A stretch of DNA of 60,055 bases from Rickettsiales bacterium (GCA_002691145.1 NZHE01000013.1:31106-91160); one strand, 5' to 3'; shown: positions 8,850 to 19,124, counted from the stretch's first letter. Numbers and translations: made by a program. The notes: generated by a model not told the origin, from the sequence alone.

Positions 8850-9787
8850 TGAAAGTATTAGTAATAGTTGAACATGACAACATCGAAATTAAACCAAGCA
8901 CCCTAAATTGTGTAAGTGCAGCAAAGTTAATATCAGATGATATTGAATTAATAGTTTTTGGACATGATTGTAAAAATGTTGTAAGTACGTCTGAAAAAAT
9001 AGAAAACATTAAAAAAGTAAATGTCTTTCAACACAAAATCTTTTCACATACAATAGCTGAGTCGGTTTCATTACAATTGAATAGTTTTTTAGAAAAAAAT
9101 CAATATACTCATATATTAGCACCATCTACTACTTTTGGTAAAAATTTACTTCCAAGAATATCAGCTATGTTAGATGTTCAACAAATCTCAGATGTTACCA
9201 AAATAATAGATCATGAGACCTTTGAAAGACCAATTTATGCTGGAAATGCAATTATGACAGTTAAATCTAATGATGACGTAAAGATTTTGACAGTACGAAG
9301 CACCTGTTTCGAACAAAGTAAGTTCGATAGTAATTCAGCTGATATTAATGAATGTGAAACAGATGTTGATTTTGAAAACAAGTCTGAATTTGTTAAACAC
9401 GAATTATCAGATTCTGATCGACCAGAATTAACATCAGCTAAAGTTGTAATCTCTGGAGGCAGAGGAATGCAAAACGGAGATAATTTTAAGTTGTTAGAAG
9501 GTATTGCTGATAAATTAGGCGCTGCTGTAGGAGCAAGTAGGGCAGCAGTTGATGCAGGCTTTGTTCCGAATGATTGGCAAGTTGGTCAGACAGGAAAAAT
9601 AGTTGCTCCTGATCTTTATATCGCTGTTGGAATTTCGGGAGCTATACAGCATATAGCCGGTATCAAGGACTCTAAATTTATAGTAGCAGTTAATAAGGAC
9701 GAAGAAGCACCCATTTTTAAATTTTCTGATTATGGTTTAGTTGGAGATTTATTTGAAGTCCTACCAAAGTTAGAAGCAAAATTATAA
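8849..9787 (+). CDS. etfA: electron transfer flavoprotein, alpha subunit
   Basis: This 312-residue EtfA has the C-terminal FAD-binding domain intact: SGGRGMQNGDNFKLLEG, then AAVGASRAAVDAGF, the VGQTGKIVAPDLYIA segment and GISGAIQH. The N-terminal domain is more divergent, as usual for the family. It pairs with EtfB from the overlapping upstream gene. Its stop codon is part of the palindrome TTATAA that also holds the stop of the convergent tlpA-like gene, so the two reading frames overlap by six bases and no intrinsic terminator fits between them. Confidence 0.95.
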   Translation: MKVLVIVEHDNIEIKPSTLNCVSAAKLISDDIELIVFGHDCKNVVSTSEKIENIKKVNVFQHKIFSHTIAESVSLQLNSFLEKNQYTHILAPSTTFGKNLLPRISAMLDVQQISDVTKIIDHETFERPIYAGNAIMTVKSNDDVKILTVRSTCFEQSKFDSNSADINECETDVDFENKSEFVKHELSDSDRPELTSAKVVISGGRGMQNGDNFKLLEGIADKLGAAVGASRAAVDAGFVPNDWQVGQTGKIVAPDLYIAVGISGAIQHIAGIKDSKFIVAVNKDEEAPIFKFSDYGLVGDLFEVLPKLEAKL

Positions 9788-10278
9788 GTCTTGAATTTTT
9801 TTCTTTACCTCAGGATTTAACCAATCAAAATAACCTTCAACTCTTGAAATTTCCAAACCGTCTTTGATAATTAGTGTTGTTGGCATTTTTTTAATTTCAA
9901 GCAAGTTTGAAATCTTAAAATCCTGATCCGTAAAAACTATGAAGTCTTTGAATTTATTTTTTTTTTGAATTTTGGTATTACATTTTCTGGAGAGGAATCT
10001 ATTGAAATAAATAGTACAGATAACTTTTTTGAGAACTCTGTTTGTAATTTTAGCAAATCAGGTATTTCTTTGATACACGGCGGACACCATGTAGCCCAAA
10101 AATTTATAATAATAATCTTTTTGGATAAATCCTTAAAATTAAGTGTTTTATTATTTAAGTCAATTAAATTAATGTCTTGAATTTTCTTTGGAGTGTGGTG
10201 AAATGTTAACGTATTTTTTTCATTACCAAAAGTATTTGTATGAAACAATAATAATAACAAGAGAAAATTCTTAAGCAT
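9782..10278 (-). CDS. TlpA/ResA-like periplasmic thioredoxin, frameshifted
   Basis: The N-terminus MLKNFLLLLLLFHTNTFG is a signal sequence, followed by a thioredoxin fold with the redox motif WCPPC in FWATWCPPC. The frame beginning at 10278 stops at 9937. Shifting one base at the 10-A run at 9957-9966 (A11 or A8 restores the frame) continues with the thioredoxin cis-proline segment MPTTLIIKDG and ends at 9782. I therefore treat it as one gene of about 165 residues with one frameshift. TlpA-like proteins reduce disulfides in the periplasm, often for cytochrome c or copper-site maturation. The divergent pairing with argH is common in alphaproteobacteria. Only 18 bases separate the two start codons. 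Confidence 0.8.
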
Positions 10279-10296
10279 ATTTAATTATAAACTAAC

Positions 10297-11692
10297 ATGA
10301 ATAAAAAAGCTAATCCATTGTGGGGTTCAAGATTTAAAGGGAATTCTTCAGATCTTTTAAAAAGGATTAATAACTCAATCTCTTTTGATTTCAAATTAGC
10401 ATTTTACGATTTGAAAGTATCAAAAGCTTATTGTAAAGCGCTATTTAAAGCAAAGTTGATTTCATCATCAGATAAAGAGAAAATATATAAAGCATTAAAT
10501 GACATAGAAAAAGAAATTGTAAATAAAAGTTTTAAATATTCTCAAGAATATGAAGATATTCATATGAATATTGAAATGGCATTAATAAAAAAGATTGGAG
10601 AAATAGGTGGAAGAATCCATGCAGGTAGATCGAGAAACGATCAAGTCACAACAGATTTAAAATTATGGATGATTGATAAAACTAAATTTTTGAATAAATT
10701 AATAAAAAACCTTCAGACCTCCTTAGTTAAAAAAGCTGAAAAAAATATTTATACAGTAATGCCAGGCTTTACACATTTGCAAAATGCGCAACCTATATCT
10801 CTAGGGCATTATTTCATGGCATTTTATGAAATGTTTTCCAGAGACTTAAAAAGAATGGAAGCGCTGTTAAAAATAATAGATGAATGTCCATTAGGCTCAG
10901 GTGCATTAGCAGGAACAAATTTTTATAATATTGACAGAAATTTCTTAGCAAAGGAATTGGGTTTTAGCAAACCTTCAAACAACTCATTGGATAGTGTATC
11001 AGATAGAGATTACGGCGTTGAATTTTTATCAAATTTATCAATGGTAGCGATGCATTGTTCTAGATTAGCAGAAGATTTAATTATTTGGTGTAGTAGCGAA
11101 TTTTCTTTTGCTAAAATTTCTGATTCTTTCTCGACTGGTTCGTCCATAATGCCACAAAAAAAAAATCCTGATGCTGCAGAACTTATTAGATCAAAGGTTT
11201 CAAGGATCTACGGAAATCTAAATTCACTGTTAATAACTCTTAAAGGCCTCCCGATGGGCTATAGTAAGGATTTGCAGGAGGATAAGGAAGCAATTTTTGA
11301 TTCTTATGAAACAGTTGAATTAATATTGATGGTATTAACTGAAATGATAAAAACTATTAAAATAAATAAAAAAAAAAATGTATGAGTCTGCTGAAAAAGG
11401 TTTTTCTACAGCAACAGATTTTGCTGACTGGCTAGTCAAAAATCTTAATTATCCGTTTAGAAAATCACACAATGTTACTGGAAAAATTGTTTTAATGGCA
11501 GAGGAACAAAATTGTAAACTTGAAGAACTACATTTAACGGATCTTAAGAAAATTGTTCCAAATATTACAAAGGAAATTTTCAATAATATTTCTGTTGAAG
11601 ATTCTGTCAAAAATAAAAAATCTTTTGGAGGAACAGGCTTTGAACAAGTTAAAAAAGCAATACAAAAAGCTAAGTTAAAGTTAAGAAAATGA
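10297..11692 (+). CDS. argH: argininosuccinate lyase, frameshifted
   Basis: ArgH cleaves argininosuccinate to arginine and fumarate, the last step of arginine synthesis. The signature GSSIMPQKKNPD is present, with HAGRSRNDQV near the N-terminus. The first frame runs from 10297 and stops at 11385 after an 11-A run at 11368-11378. The C-terminal domain (YESAEKGFSTATDFADWLV and onward) follows in the next frame to 11692. Ten A residues in place of eleven would give a continuous protein of about 464 residues, the normal ArgH size. A second run of ten A at 11156-11165, inside the signature, is in frame. The gene is followed by a tiny lipoprotein gene and lysA, a conserved neighbourhood. Confidence 0.9.
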
Positions 11693-11820
11693 AATTTAGT
11701 TCACTTATTTTTCTCTTTGTAATATTATTATTTTTTTCTGCCTGCGGAAAAAAAAGCTCATTAGAAGAATACAAAAAAAAACAGTCTCAGATGGATATAA
11801 AATATGAAAATCTATGCTAA
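11689..11820 (+). CDS. small lipoprotein, LptM (YifL)-like by position
   Basis: This 43-residue reading frame starts at the ATG overlapping the end of argH and ends 17 bases inside lysA. It begins MKFSSLIFLFVILLFFSACG, a hydrophobic signal segment with a lipobox-like FSAC and cysteine 19, followed by KKSSLEEYKKK. Small lipoproteins at exactly this spot, between argH and lysA, belong to the LptM/YifL family in many proteobacteria. LptM assists maturation of the LPS transporter LptD. Similarity within so short a protein is limited to the lipobox and the CGKK-S-L pattern, so the name rests mainly on gene order. The C-terminal part overlapping lysA may not be conserved. Confidence 0.6.
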   Translation: MKFSSLIFLFVILLFFSACGKKSSLEEYKKKQSQMDIKYENLC

Positions 11821-13082
11821 AAATTACTGTGAACATCTAGATTACAAAAAGAATGATTTGTTTTTAGAGAATATTAAGTGCACTAAATTAGCTAAAAATT
11901 ATGGTACACCTACTTACTGTTATTCAGTGAATGAAATAAGAAATAGATTTTTGTTGTTTAAGGATAAGCTCAAAGAACTAAACCCACTTATCCTTTTTGC
12001 AATGAAATCTAATTATAATCCCAATATTATATCAATTCTCTCTAATCTCGGTTGTGGTGTAGATGTAGTTTCAAAAGGTGAAATTGAGATCGCTCTCTCA
12101 GCGGGCGTCTGTCCAAAGAAAATTGTTTTTTCTGGTGTAGGTAAAACTGATGAAGAAATTACATTTGCTTTAAAAAAAAATATTTTACAACTGAATGTTG
12201 AATCTATTGAAGAATTAGTAGAAATTGAAAAACTTTCTAAAAAGTATAAAAAAAAAAATTGAAATATCTTTGAGAGTAAATCCAGATATTGACGCAAATA
12301 CTCATAAAAAAATTTCGACTGGAAATTATGGAGATAAGTTTGGTATTCCTCATGAAAATATCATTGATATATTTAAAACTTTCAAAAATAATGAAAATAT
12401 TAAAATTAACGGATTAGCAATTCATATTGGATCGCAAATAATTGAGATTAATCCATTTAAAAAAGCCTTTAAAAAACTCAGAAAAATCGTTCTATCTTTA
12501 AAAAAAAATAAGTTCAATATAAAAAAAATAGATTTAGGTGGAGGTATTGGAATAAATTATTCAAATAATAAAGTTATTTGTTTAGATGAATATAAAAATC
12601 AGATTAAAAAAAATTTCAGTGATTTGAATGTTGAAATCATATTGGAACCAGGTAGATTTTTAGTTGGTCCATCGGGGATTTTATTAACAAAAGTAATAAG
12701 AGTTAAACAGGTCGATAATCAAAAATTTCTTATACTTGATTCTGGTATGAATGATTTAATACGGCCGTCAATGTATAATGCTTATCACGAAATCTTACCC
12801 GTCAAACTAACAAAAAAAAAAATCACTAAATATGATGTTGTTGGTCCAATTTGTGAATCTGGAGATACTTTTGCAAAAAATCGAGGACTTTTTGAAATAA
12901 AAAAAGGAGATTTGTTAGCCATATGCTCTGTTGGTGCATATGGCACATGTATGACTTCGTATTATAATTGTAGGACACCACCTAAAGAAATTTTAATTGA
13001 TGGTAGCAAATCAATTAATACAAAAATCAGTAAAAGCGTAGGAGATTTTTACAATAACGAGATTCAAAGAAATGCAAAGTAG
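11804..13082 (+). CDS. lysA: diaminopimelate decarboxylase, frameshifted
   Basis: LysA decarboxylates meso-diaminopimelate to L-lysine with PLP. The PLP lysine region FAMKSNYNPNI is in the first fragment (from 11804). The second fragment (to 13082) carries ISLRVNPDID, the HIGSQI segment, the glycine-rich LGGGIGI loop, CESGDTFAKNR and SVGAYG. The first frame stops at 12262 just after an 11-A run at 12248-12258. Reading ten A there joins KLSKKYKKK to IEISLRVNP without loss. The full length would be about 425 residues, normal for the family. A second 11-A run at 12812-12822 does not break the frame. The start overlaps the preceding lipoprotein gene and the stop overlaps the start of the DUF4175 gene. 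Confidence 0.9.
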
Positions 13083-15391
13083 TACCTATCTAATTATTTT
13101 TCAGATCTGGTTTTTATATTTCTGGAATGTAATCATAAGATGTTTTGAATCATGCAAATTCTTAAGTACATTATTATTTTTTAATTTTTTTTGTATAAAC
13201 TATCAATTTTGGCCTGAGTCAAATAAAATAAAATTGCTTACAGTTTCTGCATTCTTCATTTTGGGTTTTTTAGCTTTTATTAAAACGCTAACAACTATTA
13301 AAAAGATTAAATGGCCGTCAATTTTTAAGACGAAGTTGATGTTAGAAAAAAAACTCAAATTTACAAACAACGAGATAGTAAATATCTTTGATGTTTTAGC
13401 AAAAAATAAAAATAGTGAAGCTCTTATCACGAAAAATATTTGGGAGTCTAAAAGAAAGAGATCAATAAAAACAATTGAGGAAAAAAGAATAATTCAACTA
13501 AAAAATTTCTTTTTAACAGATTTTAAGGTTTCCTATTTTACAAAGCTATCAGTTTTGACTTCAGGAATGTTAGTTTTTTTTTTTAACTGATAACTCTTTT
13601 TACCAAAATTTAGATAAATCTTTTTCTACAAGAGGAGTTGATGTTTCAAAGGCAGAATATAGTTCTAATATCTGGATTTTTCCTCCAAAAAGTTCTAAAC
13701 AAAGCCCCCTTTTTTTAGAAAAAAATTTTTATGACAAAAATTTTATAAAAAATAATTTTATTATTCAAAATAAAAGTAGAATTCTAATTAATATCTTTAA
13801 TACTAAACCTAAAGCTGCAAGACTTGTATTTAAAGGTAATGACAACAAATCTATAGAAAAAGACCTAACTGTTGTTGATTACAATAAGTTAAAATATGAA
13901 AATTTTGTACAGGAAGGAACTTACACTATATATATTGATAACAGTGTTTTTCAAAAACTTTTAATCAAAGAAGACAAAGCACCTATCGTAAAATTTATTG
14001 ATGAGCCAAATTACAAAAATGGATTTTTATCGTTCAAATTTGAAATTTATGATGAAAACAATAAGCATTCATGGCTTGAGATTGGTGATAAAAATAGTTT
14101 ATCTAAACAGATTGTTTCAAAAAAATTTAAAGATTTCGATCGAACTTTTTCAAAACCATATCATTTAATTCCTCTCGATAATGTGTCAAACAAAAAAACA
14201 AAGAAATTTAATAAAAATATTGAGCAAATTATTTTGGTAGATAAAAAATATGATTTGATTATAAAATCAATAGATACAAATAAAAATCAAAGTTTCTCAG
14301 AAATTAAAAAATTAAGATTGATACCAAAGAAATTCATGGATAAAGAAGCTAACAAAATTATTGCTTTAAGAAAGGATTTATTTATTAAAGAAAATACAAG
14401 TGAAATTTTAATAAAATTAAGAAACTTAGCAAAGAAAAACAATAATAATTTTGTAAAACAAAATATTTACAATTTAATAAAATTTACACAATTATCAGAG
14501 TTAGATAAAAAATCTGAGATTGAGGTTTTAATGAATAAGATGTGGGAAATTTCTATATTTCTCGAAAACAATAATATTGATATTATAAAAAATAAAATAA
14601 TAACACTTAAACAAAAGCTCGCCGGTCTTTTGGAGGAAAGTAGTAATGAAAAAGAAATTAGGGAAACTGTTACCGAATTGGAGGTTTTATTGGAAAAATT
14701 TTTAGAGCTTACGAAAGTAAATTCTAAGGAAAAAGAAAAATTACTATCACAATTAGAAAAGGATCTTAAAAATAATAATGGGAATATCAGTAAAAAAACA
14801 GATAATTTAAGGGACAGAGCAAATAATTTAGTAAAAAAAATTGATTCATTTTTAAACACTCAAAATTCCGATTCAGATAATAAAATCTTGAAAAAGATTC
14901 AGTCTACATACGAATTGCAAAAAAAAATCATAGATCAAACATTTAAAAAGGATGAATCCATAAATAAAAAACTTCTTCTTAAACAAAGAAATGTTGAAAA
15001 TAAGATAATTAATTTTAAAAATGACCTCTTGGAATTTCTTCCTGATTCAGAAGGAATCATTGATAAAATCATAAAAAATTCTCGTCAATCTGAAGATAAT
15101 ATTAGTAATAAAAACTTTGATATAGCTATTCAAAATCAAAGGAATATTTTATCAGAAATTAAGCAAATTTATAAAAATTTGATTAAAAATAATTTCTCAG
15201 AGGAAAAAGAAGATGAGGGAAGCTCGAATAAAAATATAGGAGAATCAGAGGATGATCAGTATGATATCCCAATAGTCTTTGAAAAAAATTCATTAAATAA
15301 AATAATAAAAAAAATAAGAGAAATGACTAATGAGGTTCAAAGAAAAGAAAAAGAGAAAAAATATCTAAAAAGCTTACTACCAGATTTTTAA
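13072..15391 (+). CDS. DUF4175 (TIGR02302-type) membrane protein, frameshifted
   Basis: This is a long, poorly conserved protein occupying the slot between lysA and ftsE where alphaproteobacteria carry the TIGR02302/DUF4175 family. The first part has N-terminal membrane helices and a further one around MLVFF. The frame breaks in an 11-T run at 13574-13584; with ten T it continues as LTDNSFYQNL and then without a stop to 15391, about 773 residues. The middle part shows SNIWIFPPKSSKQSPLF, like the W-x-x-PP-x4-P segment of the family, and an RLIP-type segment near residue 420. The C-terminal half is lysine/glutamate/asparagine-rich and looks coiled-coil. The function is unknown; the context suggests an envelope or division role. 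Confidence 0.68.
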
Positions 15392-15392
15392 A

Positions 15393-16061
15393 ATGAAAAT
15401 TCTTATAAAAATTAGAAATGTAAATGTCAGTTATTCAAAAGAGAGAAAAATTTTTAAAGATATTAATCTTGATATAATAAAACAAGATTTTATTCTGATA
15501 AACGGAGAAAATGGCTGTGGTAAGTCCTCGTTTTTGAAATTATTATATATGCAACTTCTTCCTAATAATGGAAAAATTATAATTTTTGATAAAGAAATTG
15601 ATAACAATTCAAAAAAAGACATTATTAAAAACAGAAAAAAAATGGGTGTTATTTTGCAAAATGATTATCTTATACCTTATTTAACAGTTAATCAAAATAT
15701 AGAAATATCTAACTTTATACAAAATACCAAAAAAAAAGATTATAATTTAAGGGTTAAAGAAATTTTAGACTGGGCAGGACTAAAAGATATAAAAAATGAA
15801 AAAATTCATAATCTTTCTGACGGGGAAAAGCAAAAAGTAATCATTGCAAGATCTCTTGTTTCTAAACCAGATATTCTTATTGCTGACGAGCCAATTACAT
15901 ATTTAGATAATACTACCAAAGAGAAATTTTTTTTTTTACTATCATCCATTAATAAATTAGGTACTACAATAATTATGACATCCAAAATGCCTTTAGAAAT
16001 TCCAAATCTAAGAACGAGAAAATTAATAATAAAAAACGGACAATTAATTGAAAATATTTGA
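15393..16061 (+). CDS. ftsE: cell division ATP-binding protein FtsE
   Basis: This 222-residue ABC ATPase has Walker A (GENGCGKSS), the ABC signature in LSDGEKQKV, and Walker B with catalytic glutamate (ILIADEP). With FtsX it forms the septal complex that controls peptidoglycan hydrolases through EnvC-type activators; an envC-like gene lies at 31.8 kb. The product is divergent for FtsE, but its length and the overlapping ftsX-like gene support it. It contains an 11-T run at 15927-15937 that stays in frame, which contrasts with the broken tracts in the flanking genes. Confidence 0.85.
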   Translation: MKILIKIRNVNVSYSKERKIFKDINLDIIKQDFILINGENGCGKSSFLKLLYMQLLPNNGKIIIFDKEIDNNSKKDIIKNRKKMGVILQNDYLIPYLTVNQNIEISNFIQNTKKKDYNLRVKEILDWAGLKDIKNEKIHNLSDGEKQKVIIARSLVSKPDILIADEPITYLDNTTKEKFFFLLSSINKLGTTIIMTSKMPLEIPNLRTRKLIIKNGQLIENI

Positions 16062-16946
16062 GAATCTTTATCCTTTTAAGGAAATTTTTTTAAATAAAGA
16101 AAATAAATTATTAACAGGTTTATCTTTTTTTATTGTTGGCTTGATTTCGCTTCACTTTATTTTTTACTTAAATTTTTTTAATTTTTATGGCTCATGGATT
16201 AATAAGGAATCTAAACTAGTAACGGTTCAGATTACTCCAAAAAAAAATGAAAAGAGAGTTCCATTAAATATACAAGACTTAATTATAAAACTATATTCTG
16301 ATAAAAAGTATTATTCAAATATTGAAATTAAAGATGATACCAAAATAAGAAACGATTTAGGTTTAAATAATTTAAGTTCGTTCAGTAAACTCAGAGTTCC
16401 TTTTATATTTCAGATTAATTTACAAAAGAAAGAGTATTCTCTGGAAGTGGACAAGTTAAAACAAGTCTTAGAGGAAAGAAAATTCGAAATCTACTACCAT
16501 AGAGATGATTTGCAAGACGTTTACAAGCTAATCTATAAGGTAAATTTATTTATATTTATTTTTGGATTTTTAAATGCAATATTATTTTTTTTTTTTTAAC
16601 ATTATTATTAAAGATTAGTTTAATTTCTAACTTAAAATTTTTAGAAATAATTCAGATAATGGGTGCTGATAATAAAAAAATATCATTCACACTTTCATTT
16701 ATATTGATAAAAAAGATACTCCCAGGTTCATTTCTTGCTATTTTTTTTACAAGCATTTTTTCTATTTTAATTTCAAGTTTATTTGGTTTACCTGGAAATC
16801 TAAATGAGGACCTAGAAATAACGAACTCTTTTTTTAATTATTTTATTTATTTATTGTTACTTCTTACATTCGTTTTAATCTCTCTTTTTTGTTATTTTGT
16901 TATCTATTTGATATATTTTCTTGAAAAGAGGTTTTTTATTAAATGA
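16048..16946 (+). CDS. ftsX: cell division protein FtsX, frameshifted
   Basis: Fragment one (from 16048) has an N-terminal cytoplasmic stretch, a first membrane helix (about residues 22-45), a periplasmic domain, and a second helix ending in a phenylalanine run. It stops at 16599 in a 13-T tract at 16585-16597. One more T (or two fewer) leads into LTLLLKISLISNLKFLEIIQIMGADNKKI and two further helices ending at 16946. That gives the four-helix FtsX topology and about 299 residues, the usual length. The EIIQ-x-MGA segment is the conserved cytoplasmic coupling motif of FtsX. The start overlaps ftsE by 14 bases. FtsX transmits FtsE ATPase state to murein hydrolase activators at the septum. Confidence 0.82.
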
Positions 16947-17542
16947 AGAAAATTTTATATCTTATTATCTCAATCATTATATTAAGTCTTATCTGGTGGT
17001 TTCAGTACTTAGTAAATATTTTTCCATTAAAATATACACTTAGTGAAAATCAGGTAGAGCAATTAAATATAACCTCGGAAGAAAGTAACTCCGCTATTAT
17101 TGTGCTTACAGGTGCAAAAGGTAGATTTGAAAAAGGCTTTACACTTTTAGAAAAAAAAATAAGTAATAAAATGTTTGTTTCAGGTGTGTATCCCGGTGTA
17201 AATCTTGAAAAAAAATATGACCACCTAATCAAAAATGAAAACTTTTTTGAATGCTGTATCTTTTTTGGTAATAACGCTTTTAATACTAAACAAAATGCTG
17301 ATGAGGTAATAGAATGGATAAAAGAAAATGAGATTAATAAAATCTTTTTAGTTACATCTTATTACCATCTACCACGTGCAAAAGTTATTTTTGAAGAAAA
17401 AATTCCCTTAGATATTACTATGATATATATCCCTTCTGATAAGTTCCAACTTAAATTAGAAGATACCTTATACTTAATTTATAATTTTAAGTTAATAGTT
17501 TTGGAATATTTTAAAATACTTTATACATTTATTTTTTTTTAA
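16943..17542 (+). CDS. YdcF/SanA/ElyC-like DUF218 protein
   Basis: This 199-residue protein has one N-terminal membrane helix (residues 4-24) and a DUF218 domain. Family motifs seen are AIIVLTGAKGRFEKGFTLL at the start of the domain, the asparagine-rich NAFNTKQNADEV in the middle, and VTSYYHLPRAKVIFE near the end. Members such as SanA and ElyC affect envelope integrity and vancomycin sensitivity or lipid-carrier metabolism; the biochemical reaction is not settled. It overlaps ftsX by four bases (ATGA) and is followed by plsC, an arrangement seen in many alphaproteobacteria. Confidence 0.85.
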   Translation: MKKILYLIISIIILSLIWWFQYLVNIFPLKYTLSENQVEQLNITSEESNSAIIVLTGAKGRFEKGFTLLEKKISNKMFVSGVYPGVNLEKKYDHLIKNENFFECCIFFGNNAFNTKQNADEVIEWIKENEINKIFLVTSYYHLPRAKVIFEEKIPLDITMIYIPSDKFQLKLEDTLYLIYNFKLIVLEYFKILYTFIFF

Positions 17543-17545
17543 AAT

Positions 17546-18232
17546 ATGATTTTTATAAGAAATATATTTTTTTATATAATTTTTTATATCTGGACAGTTT
17601 TATTTTTTTCTTTTTTTTCTCCAGTAAAATTTTTTACAAGAGAATTTACTGTTAAACTTTCAAATTTTTGGACAGGTTCAGTTATTAATTTAGCTAAGTC
17701 AATATTGAATATTGATTTTGAAGTCCAAGGTAATTTTAAATCTCGTAACCAACAATTTATTTTAGTATCTAACCACCAATCTGCGTGGGAAACATTCTTT
17801 TATCCCTCTATCTTTCCAAATAGTGTATTTGTTATGAAAGAAAGTTTAACTAAACTTCCAATACTAAATGGGTATTTTGAAAAATTAGGTTACATTCCAA
17901 TAAATAGAAAAAAAGGATACGCTTCAACAAAAAAAATATTAAAAGCTGCAAAAAGTTCATTGAGAAATGGTGCAAATTCAATAATAATTTTCCCAGAGGG
18001 AACTAGAGTAGATCCTGATGATAGATCTAAAATTCATGCTAGCGGTATTTTTATATTATATAAATATTTAAATATCCCAATTTTGGTAATAAAACATAAT
18101 TCCGGTAAATTATGGAGAAATAAAAAATTTATGAAAATAAATGGTAAAATCAATATTAAAATTTTTCCTGTAATTAAAACTGGGTTAACAAAAGAAGAGA
18201 TGACAAGTAAGATAAATCATTTTTTTTCATAA
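17546..18232 (+). CDS. plsC: 1-acyl-sn-glycerol-3-phosphate acyltransferase
   Basis: This 228-residue membrane acyltransferase has an N-terminal hydrophobic segment. The catalytic motif appears as NHQSAWE, with glutamate in place of the usual aspartate of NHx4D; this variant is frequent in alphaproteobacterial PlsC-like proteins. The substrate motif FPEGTR is intact (IIIFPEGTRVDP), and the VMKESLTKLPILNGYF and IPINRKKGYAS segments are typical. It makes phosphatidic acid from lysophosphatidic acid, although an OlsA-type ornithine-lipid acyltransferase cannot be excluded. The stop is one base away from the convergent tyrA stop. Confidence 0.85.
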   Translation: MIFIRNIFFYIIFYIWTVLFFSFFSPVKFFTREFTVKLSNFWTGSVINLAKSILNIDFEVQGNFKSRNQQFILVSNHQSAWETFFYPSIFPNSVFVMKESLTKLPILNGYFEKLGYIPINRKKGYASTKKILKAAKSSLRNGANSIIIFPEGTRVDPDDRSKIHASGIFILYKYLNIPILVIKHNSGKLWRNKKFMKINGKINIKIFPVIKTGLTKEEMTSKINHFFS

Positions 18233-18233
18233 C

Positions 18234-19117
18234 TTAGTTTTGTTTTAGAGAAATTATTTTTTTCCTTACTTGTTTGCTGTTTTTGATTAAGTTAGAAATC
18301 TTTGCGGAGTCCTCATTACTTATAAGTAATTTAAATTCTAAAAGACTTTTTATAAACAAATCAATAATTTCAGTCATATTAGACTTATTTTTAATGAAGA
18401 TATCTTTCCACATCGTTGGATCTGATGAAGCTATCCTAGTGAAATCTCTGAATCCCCCAGCGGAGAATTTCATTAAGTCTTTTTTAACTTTATTGTTATA
18501 TTTAACCGCCATCTCCACTATGGTAAAAGCAATTAAATGGGGAAGATGAGAGGTTATTGACATAACTTTGTCATGATCACTCGGTGACATTAAAGCCACA
18601 CTCATTCCTATACTAGACCAAAATTTTTTGATGATATTGATGTTTTTTTTACTACTAAATTCAGGGGTAAGTAAGCACCATTTATTTTTAAAAAGTTCAT
18701 TCATAGAATGTTTTGCACCTGAAAATTCAGTGCCAGCTATTGGATGTCCAGGAACGAAGTTTTCTTTTAAATGAATTGAATTATAAAAATCACTATTAAA
18801 AATATTTTTCACAGAACCTACATCTGTAATTATCGCATTTGAATTAATAAATGCAGAAGTTTTCTTTATTAACTTTGGTATCATACTTACTGGAGTACAG
18901 ACAAATATTATAGAGCTTTTATTGATATTTTTGTCAATTTTTGTGTATGCTTTATCTAAGGCTTTTATTTTTAAGGCCGCTTTTAAATTACTTAAATTTG
19001 TATCTATACCTATAACTCTTTTAACTAATTTTTTTTTTTTGCGCTTAGTGCAATTGAAGAACCAATTAAGCCTGGTCCTATAATCGCTATTTCATCTATT
19101 TTTTTTTTTTTTAACAT
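18234..19117 (-). CDS. tyrA: prephenate (arogenate) dehydrogenase, frameshifted
   Basis: TyrA makes 4-hydroxyphenylpyruvate or tyrosine from prephenate or arogenate with NAD(P). The ATG at 19117 is followed by a 14-A run (19099-19112) in frame and then the nucleotide-binding motif IIGPGLIGSSIALSA. The frame then breaks in a 12-A run at 19029-19040 and resumes as LVKRVIGIDT, running to 18234 with GHPIAGTEFSGA, SPSDHDKVMS and TSHLPHLIA. Thirteen or ten A would restore it, giving about 294 residues. The uninterrupted part from 18884 alone lacks the Rossmann domain. It lies seven bases downstream of hisC in the same transcript, a usual alphaproteobacterial pair. Confidence 0.87.
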
Positions 19118-19124
19118 GTCTAGT

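Noticed and set aside
13591-14182. A 590-base intergenic region between two genes
   Set aside because: It is open without stops in the frame of the downstream ORF and matches the DUF4175 middle region, so it is coding.
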